Positions 1 through 8,344 are shown, counted from the first letter of the stretch. The stretch: 31,472 bases of DNA from Deltaproteobacteria bacterium (GCA_020444165.1 JAHLLK010000070.1:1-31472); one strand, 5' to 3'. Translations and numbers: made by a program. The notes: generated by a model from the letters alone, not told the origin.

Positions 1-395
1 GTGTAGAGGACTGCCGCTATTGGAAGCGGATTGATACTTCTGGGGGTCTTCTTGTTGGTCTTCAGCAGCGCAGGTGTAGAGGACTGCCGCTATTGGAAGC
101 GGATTGATACCTCTAGCTTTTAAACCAATAAGTTTTTCTGGTCCTTCGTGTAGAGGACTGCCGCTATTGGAAGCGGATTGATACTCTTCGTCACTCCTGA
201 TGAGCTTCAGATGTTCCATGTGTAGAGGACTGCCGCTATTGGAAGCGGATTGATACATCACCCTCCTTGCTTCCTCCCTATATTCATCTTCGTGTAGAGG
301 ACTGCCGCTATTGGAAGCGGATTGATACTAGGCGCTGACACCCGACCCGACCAGCGTGACGTGTAGAGGACTGCCGCTATTGGAAGCGTATTGAC
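1..395 (+). CRISPR. CRISPR array 1 (right end), at least 6 repeats and 5 spacers
   Basis: Direct repeats of 37 bp start at 1, 74, 148, 220, 292 and 361. Each begins GTGTAGAGGACTG and ends GGATTGATAC. Spacers are 36, 37, 35, 35 and 32 bp. An inverted pair CCGCT/AGCGG (repeat positions 14-18 and 25-29) encloses the 6-nt loop ATTGGA. The last repeat is degenerate at its 3' end (it decays from about 389 to 395), which marks the leader-distal end, so transcription should run left to right with the leader outside the window. The final eight bases, ATTGATAC, would form the crRNA 5' handle, close to the ATTGAAAC common in type I and III repeats. The array continues past the left edge. Confidence 0.97.
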
Positions 396-594
396 TTAAG
401 CCTTGCGCCCGCCGCACCCGTTGGGGCATGCTGAGGCTGGAGATTTCCGCGTCTCCCGGAGGGGCCGCGGGCGGGGGGGGACGCGCCCTTACGTATCAGT
501 CCGCCCGCCCCTCCCGCGCGCACAAGGCCCGGAGCGGCCAGCCCTGGCGGCCCTGGGCCCCGTCCATAACCATGCAAACACCGGGGGGGGAGGC
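396..594. other. Intergenic region between array 1 and cas10
   Basis: About 200 bp of very GC-rich DNA with long G runs and a possible GC-rich stem (GCGGGCGG near 467 with CCGCCCGC near 501). I see no convincing -35/-10 pair. The reading frame of the next gene stays open back to a TTG at 403, but that stretch looks non-coding. The operon may be transcribed through array 1 or from a promoter I cannot recognise. Confidence 0.5.
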
Positions 595-2253
595 ATGGCC
601 CAGCTTTGGCTGCGTATCGACGGCCAGAATTTCGACAACACCATCGGCGACACCGACGAGCTGAGCACCCTGCGGGGCGGCAGCCGGGCCCTGTTGGAGC
701 TGCCGGGGCTGCTTTTCACTCATCTGAGAGATCAGAAGGGTTACGATCTGGAACCGGTCTATACCGGCGCGTCCGAGGGCCTGGCCCAGATCACTTTGCC
801 TGCTGGCGACAGCGAAGAGAGACTTGGCGAGATCGAGAAAACCATAAGGGAAGATGTCGCCAACTTCCTGCGGAGAAGCGACACGGAGTTGAACGGCATC
901 CCCGCTTTCCTCACGCTTTCCTGCGATGTGGCGCGAGCCGCCGGACCAGAAAACCAAGACTGGGCCAAGCTGGCCAACCGGATACGCCGCCAGCAGTTCC
1001 AAAAGCTGACCGTGGACCCCCTTCCCTCGCTGGGCAGCTCCAACTTGGGCCGCCCCTGCCAATGGGACCTGAAGCGACCCGCCGCCGTGGTGGAGGAGAA
1101 ACGCTCCCCAGAGAAACCCCAGGGGGATAGCTTCGCGATCTCCGCTTCGGTCAAGGCGCGCTTCAGACCGGGCCGGGAACTGCGGCAGAAGCTCTATCAG
1201 CGGGAACTGGGCTCGGAGGCGATCAAAGACTTCCGCTTCGCCAACAGCTTCGCCGAGATCGTGGCCCAGCCCCCGGCGGGCCTCCCCGCGAAAATCGCCA
1301 ACAAAATGGCCCTGCTCTATTTGGACGGCAACAAGTTCGGCAAGCTCCGGGAGCACGTGGGGGTGCGGGCTTTCAGCGAACCGGTAGGCGAGGCCCGCAA
1401 GGGCTTGCTGGCGGGCCTCGTGGACCACCTGCGGGGCAGCATCTATTCCCAGAAGTCCATCGACCGGAACGGCGCGGAAAAGACCGAGAAGGTGATGCCC
1501 TTCGAGATCCTGGGCTGGGGCGGGGATGAATCCTGGATGGTCCTGCCCGCCTGGGAGGCGGTGGGGCTGTTGCTCCGCCTGGAGAAGATCCTGAGCGGCC
1601 CGGATTGGAGCCTGGCCGATGGCCAGGACCAGAAAGTCCCGCTCACCCATGCCCTCGGCCTGGTCCTCTGCCACAACAAGACCCCCATCCGGGAGGTCTT
1701 CCGCTTGGCCAAGGGCCTGGCCGACGACGCCAAGAAGTGCAACCCCCCCGACGCGACCCGCCTCAGGAACGTCCTGCAATACCAGGTCCTTTTGGGAGTC
1801 GACCCGCCGGTGAACCTGGCTTGTTTCCGCCAGGCCCTCTATGGGCAGAACAACCCCGCGGCCTTCACTTTGGGCTTCGGCCCCTGCCCGACCGGGGAGC
1901 GCGCCAACATCGATTCTTTCGAGGGACTGGTCTCGACTCTAAAAAAGCTGAAGGGACCAGAGGACGGGCAAGGAATCCCCTATGGCCGGCTGTTGCGGCT
2001 CCTCCAGACGGGAATCAACCAGGGCTTGCTGTTTGTGGGAGAGGAAAACCCGGGGACCTGGAAAGATTGGTCAGCCAAGGCGGATGAGGAGCTAAGCAGC
2101 TACGGCTGTTCCGCCTTGAGCGAGTTGTGCGCCCCCCGCCTGGGCTATGGCGACGCCCACCCCCTCATGCCCCTGATTCACGTGGTGCAGCTTTGGGAGT
2201 ACGTCGAGCCCATCCCCACGGGCCCCAGGGCAAAGGAGGGCGGCCATGAGTGA
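595..2253 (+). CDS. cas10: Cas10-like type III CRISPR protein without HD domain
   Basis: Large-subunit protein of a type III interference complex, 552 aa. The ATG at 595 was chosen because a G-rich ribosome site (GGGGGGGAGG, ending at 593) precedes it and the recognisable protein begins there. The N-terminus opens directly in a palm-like ferredoxin fold (FDNTIGDTDELSTLRGGS, about residues 14-31), typical of Cas10 proteins of the second-palm Cmr2 class. A second palm carries LYLDGNKFG with D244 and the motif GWGGDES with GGDE at 309-312. These are the metal-binding acidic positions that correspond to the Cas10 GGDD site. There is no room for an N-terminal HD nuclease, and the protein is short for Cas10 (usually 700-1000 aa). 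Inferred role: target-RNA-triggered synthesis of a nucleotide messenger, not DNA cleavage. Its stop overlaps the next gene by 8 bp, so translation is probably coupled. Confidence 0.85.
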   Translation: MAQLWLRIDGQNFDNTIGDTDELSTLRGGSRALLELPGLLFTHLRDQKGYDLEPVYTGASEGLAQITLPAGDSEERLGEIEKTIREDVANFLRRSDTELNGIPAFLTLSCDVARAAGPENQDWAKLANRIRRQQFQKLTVDPLPSLGSSNLGRPCQWDLKRPAAVVEEKRSPEKPQGDSFAISASVKARFRPGRELRQKLYQRELGSEAIKDFRFANSFAEIVAQPPAGLPAKIANKMALLYLDGNKFGKLREHVGVRAFSEPVGEARKGLLAGLVDHLRGSIYSQKSIDRNGAEKTEKVMPFEILGWGGDESWMVLPAWEAVGLLLRLEKILSGPDWSLADGQDQKVPLTHALGLVLCHNKTPIREVFRLAKGLADDAKKCNPPDATRLRNVLQYQVLLGVDPPVNLACFRQALYGQNNPAAFTLGFGPCPTGERANIDSFEGLVSTLKKLKGPEDGQGIPYGRLLRLLQTGINQGLLFVGEENPGTWKDWSAKADEELSSYGCSALSELCAPRLGYGDAHPLMPLIHVVQLWEYVEPIPTGPRAKEGGHE

Positions 2254-4090
2254 GCAGCGGCACGAGTTTCAGATCAAGCTGACCCTGGAGAGCCCCTTCG
2301 CCAGCCAGGGGCTGGACGCCGCCTATCTGGGCGTGGACACCCACTTGGCCCGGGACCACGCGGGCAGGCTCATCATACCGGGCACTCTCCTCCGGGGCGT
2401 GCTGCGGCATTTGCTTCTGGAGATGGCGGGGCGTATGCGAAATCTGGCCCCTGGCTCGGAAGGCCCCCCTCTGGTTAACGAGATCAGGGTGCTCGAATGG
2501 TTCGGCCAACCCACCGGCACTCCCTGGCCCCAGGACGAGAAAGATGAAAACTCCCCGACAAAACCAGCGCCCACGGCCGGCGACTTCACCCCTGGGCGAA
2601 GCCGGGTTTTTTTCCGGGACTTGGTGTGCCAAGCTGAAGAGCCCGCAAACGCGGACTTCCTCACCCGCATCGAGATCGACCATGCCACCGGCAGCGTGCA
2701 AACCGGGGCCTTGCAGGTGGTGGAGCAGCCTTTTCCCTTGGGCCTGCCGGTGGAGTTTGCCGGCGAGCTGGCTTTTTATGGCAGCGACGCGGAGGCCGGG
2801 GTGCTGCAACGGGCCCTGGAGACCGCCCTCGGTTTCATCCCCGCCTTGGGCGGCGTGAAATCGGCCGGCTTTGGCTTCCTGGCCGCTCCGGCCACCCTGG
2901 TGGGGAGCACGGAAACGAAGTCTGACCCCGAGAACGCGGTTCCCTCCGGCCAGGGCCCCTGGGTGTTTGATCTGAAAATCCTGGACCCCTATCTGGTGGA
3001 CGCCGAGCGGGTGGCCTTGAACATCTTCCAGGGCCAAGAGGTGGTCCCCGGCGCGGTGATCAAGGGCAGCCTGGCCCGCTTGCTGGAGCTGAGCGGCGCA
3101 AGCGATTGGAAGGAGGTTCTCCAACGTATGCGCCTCAGCCACGCCATTCCCCTGGACTCCGCCGGCCGGCGTCGCCGCTATGATCCGCCCCTGACCCGTT
3201 ACCGTTGCCGGAACCAACCAGACCGGCAAGGCGACCTGTTCGATCCCCAGACCTCCTTTGAAGGTTTGACCGAAGAGGTGTTCTTCCCCGTGGATTGGAA
3301 ATGGGACGGCCAGGGGCCTGATTATCATCTGCGCACCCGCACGGCCATCAAGCCCGGCAAGGAGACGGCCCAGGAGAGCCAGCTTTTCGCCTACCGCCTC
3401 ATCAAGCCCGGGGACAAGCCCCTCCGCTTCACCCTCTGCTTCGCCCCGGAAGATAAAGACAGCCCGGCGGCAAAGGTCATCCTGGCCGCGCTCGTCTCGG
3501 GCCTGGATTTCCTCGGCAAGACCAGCGCCCGGGCCCGGGCCGCCTGGCAGGCGGACGCCCGCGAGGAGCGCGTCGTCGCCCCGGGCGGCCAGGATGGAGA
3601 GACCTGGCGGGTGGTCCTGCAAACCCCGGCCGCCCTGTTCGGCCCGGAGCAGTGCCGCGCCGACAAGGCGCCGGATGCGCGGGCGCTGTACCTGGCTTAT
3701 TGGCGCAACCTGCTGGGGCTCTGGACGGCGGCCGGCAAGCCGGCGCCCGGCAAACTGGCCGAAGAGGAGTTCAATTTCTTCGCCGCCCAGGCTTGGGAGG
3801 GCGGCTACCGGGCCATGCGCTTCCCGCCCTCGCCGGGGGAATACCTGCCCTACATCCTCACCAAACCCGGTTCGGTGTTCCTGCTCAGGTTCACGGGAGG
3901 CGACCAGAAGCACCAAAAGGCCTTCTTCGAGCATCTGCTCCGCCACGGCCTGCCGGCCTATCGGGCGGACAAATTGGCCTCTCCCGAACTTTGGGAAACC
4001 TGCCCCTATGCGCCGGAGAACGGCTACGGCGAGGTCCTGGTGGACTGGGAGGACGTGGTTTCCCTAAACCCGGGAGGCGGTCATGCTTGA
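2246..4090 (+). CDS. Cas7-Cas5 (Csx10-like) fused RAMP protein
   Basis: A 614-aa backbone protein that appears to fuse two RAMP units. Residues 1 to about 215 look like a Csm3-type Cas7: GVDTHL with D31 (the position of the Cas7 target-RNA-cutting aspartate), then IPGTLLRGVLR, the RIEIDHATGSVQTGAL segment and the glycine-rich loop LGGVKSAGFGF. From about 235 a second RAMP starts (VFDLKILDPYLVDAERV, then VPGAVIKGSLARLL). It continues with a YRCRN segment, HLRTRTAIKPG, an ESQLFAYRLIKPGD stretch and WRVVLQTPAALFG, an order like that of Csx10-type Cas5. The start has AAAGGAGGG upstream and overlaps cas10; the stop overlaps the next gene by 8 bp. Fused Cas7-Cas5 subunits are known from III-D variants (III-Dv, where Cas11 is also fused). 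I cannot identify a Cas11 part here. The Cas7 call is firm; the Cas5 assignment is probable. Confidence 0.78.
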   Translation: MSEQRHEFQIKLTLESPFASQGLDAAYLGVDTHLARDHAGRLIIPGTLLRGVLRHLLLEMAGRMRNLAPGSEGPPLVNEIRVLEWFGQPTGTPWPQDEKDENSPTKPAPTAGDFTPGRSRVFFRDLVCQAEEPANADFLTRIEIDHATGSVQTGALQVVEQPFPLGLPVEFAGELAFYGSDAEAGVLQRALETALGFIPALGGVKSAGFGFLAAPATLVGSTETKSDPENAVPSGQGPWVFDLKILDPYLVDAERVALNIFQGQEVVPGAVIKGSLARLLELSGASDWKEVLQRMRLSHAIPLDSAGRRRRYDPPLTRYRCRNQPDRQGDLFDPQTSFEGLTEEVFFPVDWKWDGQGPDYHLRTRTAIKPGKETAQESQLFAYRLIKPGDKPLRFTLCFAPEDKDSPAAKVILAALVSGLDFLGKTSARARAAWQADAREERVVAPGGQDGETWRVVLQTPAALFGPEQCRADKAPDARALYLAYWRNLLGLWTAAGKPAPGKLAEEEFNFFAAQAWEGGYRAMRFPPSPGEYLPYILTKPGSVFLLRFTGGDQKHQKAFFEHLLRHGLPAYRADKLASPELWETCPYAPENGYGEVLVDWEDVVSLNPGGGHA

Positions 4091-5483
4091 TCAGGTCATC
4101 CTCACCGGCCAGTTGGAGACTCTGTCCCCTCTGCACGTGGGCACCGGGGATTTCACGCCTTTGCAAGACTTGTTCGAAAACAAATCACCCCGGCTGAATT
4201 ATTTGAAGGAGGACAAACAGGCGCTAAACGCCCTGGTGGCCACCGTGGTGCGTGACCACCGGGATAAACCCTGCCTGCCGGCCACGGCGCTCAAGGGCTG
4301 CCTGCGGGCGGCCTGCCAGGACGCGGGCAAGACCGGGGAGGAGCTTAAGCTCCTTTTCGGCGAGGCCCTGGATGCCGAGGAGAAGGGGGTAATGGCCAAG
4401 GCGTTGTTCCGCTTGGCCACCCTGGACGGATTGGAGCACTACCAACCCCCGGCGGATTGCCCCCTGCCGCTATTCCGCCCCGAGGCGGGCACCTATATCC
4501 AACCCCGCATCCGGGTGGACCAGAACAGCGGCACGGCTCTGGACAAGTTCCTTTTTTTCCAGGAAATGGTGCCGCCCGGGGCGCGTTTCGGGTTGCGGGT
4601 GGTCTATCAGGGCACTTGGGAGGAATGCCGGGAAAAGCTGCTCCCGGCTCTGGCCCTGCTGAGCCGCCCGGAGGGCATTTCCCTGGGCAAGGGCCTTACC
4701 CAGGGCAACGGCCGGCTCCGGCTGGCGCCAGACTCGCTGGAGGCCCAGGTGATCGGCTTTGACCCCCTGAGCTGCACCCAGACCCAGACTCCGAAAACCG
4801 CGGCCTGCCTGCCGTCTCCCGAACCGCCGTCCGAGGCCCTCGCCGTTGACCTGCGCCTGGCCTGCGAGGGGCCTTTCCTGATCCTGGACCCCTCCCGGCC
4901 CGGGGCCGACAGCCCGGACCAGGAAGACGCGGCCAACACCCTGAGCCCCGTGCTGCAAAAGGATGGCCGGCCGGACCTCCCCCCTTCCAGCCTCCTGGGG
5001 GCTTTGCGCGCCCGCCTGGCCTGGCTGTGTCAGCTGACCACCCCCGAGGATGGCGACGACCCGGCGCGGGTGCTGCGGCAGGGCCAGGACCCGGGAACGC
5101 TGACCACCACCGAGCGGCTTTTCGGGGTCACCGGCTGGCGGGGCCTGGTCCGGGTGGCCGGCCTGGATGTCGAAGACGGCGGCGAGGCCTGCCGGGTGCC
5201 CGGGGTGGCCCTGGACCGCTTCACCGCGGAGCCCCTGCAAGGCGCGCTGTTTTTCACCCATGCCCAGGCCGGGGTGAAGTACCGGGTCAGGCTGGCTCTC
5301 GACAGCCGGTGTTTTGGCGGGACCGACCCGAAAGCGGCCCAGATCTTTGGAAAGGGCTTGGATAAGGATGAAACGGCGTTCTGCGCGCTGATTGCCGACC
5401 TGACCACGGATGACGCGGTCCTCATGCTGGGACACGGGACCAACCAGGGCTTTGGCTGGTTCCGGGTAGAGGAGGTTGCCTGA
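4083..5483 (+). CDS. Tandem double-Cas7 RAMP protein (Cas7-2x-like)
   Basis: A 466-aa protein with two RAMP units. Unit 1 (about 1-235) starts LTGQLETLSPLHVGTGD and has VVRDHRDKPCLPATALKG, with D58 a candidate RNA-cutting residue ahead of the PATALKG turn. It then has YIQPRIRVDQNSGTALD and the glycine-rich LGKGLTQGNGRL. Unit 2 (about 255-466) has DLRLACEGPFLILDP, LPPSSLLGALRARL, VPGVALDRFTAEPLQGALF and MLGHGTNQGFGWFRV. I see no clear aspartate at the catalytic position of unit 2, so it may be structural. The start overlaps the previous gene and follows a GGGAGG site; the next gene begins one base after its stop region. The layout resembles the Cas7-2x subunit of III-Dv effectors. That comparison rests on domain order, not on an alignment. 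Confidence 0.8.
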   Translation: MLDQVILTGQLETLSPLHVGTGDFTPLQDLFENKSPRLNYLKEDKQALNALVATVVRDHRDKPCLPATALKGCLRAACQDAGKTGEELKLLFGEALDAEEKGVMAKALFRLATLDGLEHYQPPADCPLPLFRPEAGTYIQPRIRVDQNSGTALDKFLFFQEMVPPGARFGLRVVYQGTWEECREKLLPALALLSRPEGISLGKGLTQGNGRLRLAPDSLEAQVIGFDPLSCTQTQTPKTAACLPSPEPPSEALAVDLRLACEGPFLILDPSRPGADSPDQEDAANTLSPVLQKDGRPDLPPSSLLGALRARLAWLCQLTTPEDGDDPARVLRQGQDPGTLTTTERLFGVTGWRGLVRVAGLDVEDGGEACRVPGVALDRFTAEPLQGALFFTHAQAGVKYRVRLALDSRCFGGTDPKAAQIFGKGLDKDETAFCALIADLTTDDAVLMLGHGTNQGFGWFRVEEVA

Positions 5484-5484
5484 C

Positions 5485-7479
5485 ATGCCCGAGCCCAAAT
5501 ACAAGTCCCGTTACCGCTTCGTGCCCCTCAATAGCAGGGTCGTGCCCGGCCCCCTGGCTTATGGCGACATAAGCCACGGCCGCCCCCTGCCCGGCTGCTG
5601 GTCCGGGAGCCTCACCGTGGAGTGGAAAAACGAAACCCCCATCTGCGTGGGAGTGCCGAAGAAGATTGGGGACGAGACCGTGGACTCCCCCTTCTGCCTG
5701 CCGGGCGAGCGCTACGCCTTGCCCGGCTCCAGCCTCAAGGGCATGATTCGCTCGGTGCTGGAGATCGCCACCTTTTCCCACTTGGGTCAAATCAACGACC
5801 ATCATCATTTCGGGTATCGGGATTTCGATGACGTAGGCCATTACCAAAAGCACATTATACCCGGTGAAATGAAGGCGGGATGGCTACGTTATAATATTGA
5901 TAAAAAGTGCTGGCAATTCGCCATAGCCAGCGGCAAACGCGGTTTCGCTCTGCTTTTGATCGAGAAGCTAACCGGCTATCTTGAAAAAGATATTGCCGCG
6001 TGGAAGAGCTTGAAAACTAGCCCTAAATATGCATTGATCAGAAATTACCATCTCGGGCCAAGAGTCATCTCGTACACGCCAGATGCGGAACAAATATCAG
6101 GCGTTAATGTGGTATCCCAGTTTTTTTCAAACACCAATGCTGGTGACAAATTGGGTATAATTGTTTGCGCTAATGGTATAAAAAATGGAAACCAAAAGTA
6201 CGAAGCAATTTTTCATCAACCAGCCAATTTTCGAGAACTGTCCTCAAGCTATTTGAAGCAGTTTGCTTTGTTGCATTCCCAGATGACGAAAAACACTATG
6301 GAGCCGGAAGGCAACTGGAAAGACTGGCTGGACCGTATGAAGTATCCTGATCCTCTGAAAAAAAACGGCCAAGCAAAAGTCTCCAATAAAGGTTACGAAT
6401 TTCCAGGTATCCCGGTTTATTATTGCGGGAAACCGCCGGTTGACGGACGAGAAGATGCCCAGGGCTTTTACATGGGATTTTCCCGGGTCATCAAGATTCC
6501 CTACGGCTATTCCGTGGGCCAAGTGGCCGCGCGCACCCTGGAGAAAGACGGAGAAGCCTACTCCATCCCCAAGTTGCAAGAGGAGTTGGACTTTGCCCGG
6601 GCCATGTTCGGGGATGTGGAGGGCTCCCTGCCCTCGGACCACAAGAAAAAGGAAAACGACCCGGACCGCAAGGCCCTCAAGGGGCGGGTGGCTTTTGAAT
6701 TCGCGGCGAGAAAGGAAGACCAGCCACCCGCAATGGGGGAGGTGTTCCGCACGGTTATGATGGGACCCAAGGCATCCTTTTGGCCTTTCTATCTCAAGGA
6801 TGGCAAAAGGCTCTGTTACACCGCGGATTACAACGATCCCGACGCCATCTTGGCCGGGCGCAAGCGCTACCCGGTCCATTGCAAGGCCGAAAAGCTGGCT
6901 CCTCCACACGATAATGCAAAGAAAGAACAAATAACTCAGGTCCAGTTTTTAGATGAGGGGAACACTTTCCAAGGGCAAATCCGCTTTCACAACCTCCACC
7001 CCGTGGAATTGGGCGCGCTGTTGTGGTCGCTGACTTTCGGAGAATTCCGGGAATCGCCCAAGTATTTTCACGCCATGGGCCGGGCCAAGGGCAATGGCTA
7101 CGGCAGGCTGGCGGCCCGCATCACCGGATTCTCGGCCTCGGCCCCCGGCCCGGAAACCCCATCAGCTGACCTCGACGACATGGAGTCATTTGTGGAGGGC
7201 TTCACCGTTTACATGGACGAACAACTTGCAAGCCTAGGATACGAGTTTACCTTTAAGGAGTCTCCGGCCGTGCTCGCGTTGCGTGCCCTGGCAAACCCGG
7301 AGAACAAAAATAAGAACAAGGACCGCCACGGGGTCATGAACCTGAAGAAAGAAAAAGAAAATGAGTTCCGGAAGCTTAAAACGCGTGAGGAGACGGAGGG
7401 GCAAGACAAGCGGGAAACCGCCCGCGATATGCTTTGCGATTATGTCCTGTCCGTCGATTGGGCGGAGATGAGGCCTTAA
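5485..7479 (+). CDS. TIGR03986-family type III RAMP protein
   Basis: A 664-aa large RAMP, recognised by the family pattern: YRFVPLNSRVV and a SHGRPLPGCWSGSLTVEW opening, then TPICVGV, LPGSSLKGMIRSVLEIATFS, ALKGRVAFEFA, MGPKASFWPFYLKDG, FHNLHPVELGALLWSL and HAMGRAKGNGYGRL. ATG 5485 is preferred over the in-frame TTG at 5476 because GAGGAGG (5469-5475) is well placed for it. The C-terminus (from about residue 600) is charged and helical and ends in DYVLSVDWAEM. By position it would be the terminal Cas7 of the complex, comparable to the Cas7-with-insertion subunit of III-Dv. Bases about 5860-6450 are far more AT-rich than the rest of the operon (see findings). It is the last gene before the leader of array 2. 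Confidence 0.88.
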   Translation: MPEPKYKSRYRFVPLNSRVVPGPLAYGDISHGRPLPGCWSGSLTVEWKNETPICVGVPKKIGDETVDSPFCLPGERYALPGSSLKGMIRSVLEIATFSHLGQINDHHHFGYRDFDDVGHYQKHIIPGEMKAGWLRYNIDKKCWQFAIASGKRGFALLLIEKLTGYLEKDIAAWKSLKTSPKYALIRNYHLGPRVISYTPDAEQISGVNVVSQFFSNTNAGDKLGIIVCANGIKNGNQKYEAIFHQPANFRELSSSYLKQFALLHSQMTKNTMEPEGNWKDWLDRMKYPDPLKKNGQAKVSNKGYEFPGIPVYYCGKPPVDGREDAQGFYMGFSRVIKIPYGYSVGQVAARTLEKDGEAYSIPKLQEELDFARAMFGDVEGSLPSDHKKKENDPDRKALKGRVAFEFAARKEDQPPAMGEVFRTVMMGPKASFWPFYLKDGKRLCYTADYNDPDAILAGRKRYPVHCKAEKLAPPHDNAKKEQITQVQFLDEGNTFQGQIRFHNLHPVELGALLWSLTFGEFRESPKYFHAMGRAKGNGYGRLAARITGFSASAPGPETPSADLDDMESFVEGFTVYMDEQLASLGYEFTFKESPAVLALRALANPENKNKNKDRHGVMNLKKEKENEFRKLKTREETEGQDKRETARDMLCDYVLSVDWAEMRP

Positions 7480-7715
7480 AGAGGAGGTTCGGAGGGGGTT
7501 ACCTCCGGTTGGATGTTTGGCGCTTTAGCTAGTAAATATAGCTGGTTGGCCGGGAGGGACCATGTGGAAATTTGTAAATAACTGTATTTGTTCAACCAGT
7601 ACGGTTTTATTGCTTTTCTGGCCCAAGTTGGCACGAGTCTTGACGCCATGGAGGCCCGACCATGTGGAAACCGATTAAAATATGTCATTGTGATCAGGGG
7701 GATGGATAGGGTAGG
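7480..7715 (+). promoter_or_regulatory. Leader region of CRISPR array 2
   Basis: This 236-bp non-coding stretch lies between the effector operon and the first repeat of array 2, on the side opposite the degenerate terminal repeat, so it is the expected leader. It is AT-richer than the operon. It contains the 13-bp direct repeat GACCATGTGGAAA at 7558-7570 and 7658-7670, exactly 100 bp apart. A sigma-54-like element, TGGCACG-N4-TTGAC (7629-7644), is near-consensus except for GA in place of GC at the -12 site. No convincing sigma-70 pair was found. No terminator separates the cas operon from the array, so read-through transcription is possible. Confidence 0.65.
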
Positions 7716-8322
7716 GTGTAGAGGTATGCCGCTATAGGAAGCGGATTGATACACGACGCTTTTGCCGTAAAGCTCCAGCATGAGTGTAGAGGTATGCCGC
7801 TATAGGAAGCGGATTGATACTCAGCCACAACAAGCGTTGCCGCCGTGTACACGTGTGTAGAGGTATGCCGCTATAGGAAGCGGATTGATACCCGGGTGGT
7901 TGGTGAGTATTTACCCCTTCGCATAGGTGTAGAGGTATGCCGCTATAGGAAGCGGATTGATACTCGTAGCCGTCTTTGGGGGGCCTGATGCGGACCTTGG
8001 TGTAGAGGTATGCCGCTATAGGAAGCGGATTGATACTCCGTCTTGAAGCCGGAGAGGGGCTTTTAAAACGTTTGTGTAGAGGTATGCCGCTATAGGAAGC
8101 GGATTGATACTTAGGCGGCGGTGCCAATGTCGTAGATGGAGGAGGTGTAGAGGTATGCCGCTATAGGAAGCGGATTGATACCAGGTCGTTCATTGACCAA
8201 GGCGGCCTCAATACTAGTATAGAGGTATGCCGCTATAGGAAGCGGATTGATACTCCGGATTTGGATCAGGCGCTGGCGCCGCCCATGCCGGTGTAGAGGT
8301 ATGCCGCTATAGGAAGCGGATA
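7716..8322 (+). CRISPR. CRISPR array 2, 9 repeats and 8 spacers
   Basis: Repeats of 37 bp start at 7716, 7784, 7855, 7927, 8000, 8074, 8145, 8217 and 8291. Spacers are 31, 34, 35, 36, 37, 34, 35 and 37 bp. The repeat differs from array 1 only at positions 10-11 (AC to TA) and 21 (T to A). The CCGCT/AGCGG stem and the ATTGATAC handle are unchanged, while the loop becomes ATAGGA. The eighth repeat has an A at position 3. The ninth matches for 31 bases and then decays, marking the leader-distal end. Same orientation as array 1, so both could be processed by one Cas6, which is not in this window. Confidence 0.98.
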
Positions 8323-8344
8323 GGCTGGCAGAAATGCGGGGCCG

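Noticed and set aside
496..1779. Long minus-strand open frame (427 codons) opposite cas10
   Set aside because: High-GC antisense openness; the plus strand encodes recognisable Cas10 motifs and the antisense product resembles nothing.
2165..3946. Minus-strand frame of 593 codons opposite the Cas7-Cas5 gene
   Set aside because: Proline/glycine/arginine-rich composition with no domain; shadow of the real plus-strand gene.
4470..5504. Minus-strand frame of 344 codons opposite the double-Cas7 gene
   Set aside because: Antisense artefact of GC-rich coding DNA; no ribosome site or family pattern.
7732..8127. Minus-strand frame with repeated YQSASYSGIPLH-type peptides
   Set aside because: It is the translation of the CRISPR repeats themselves, not a repeat protein.
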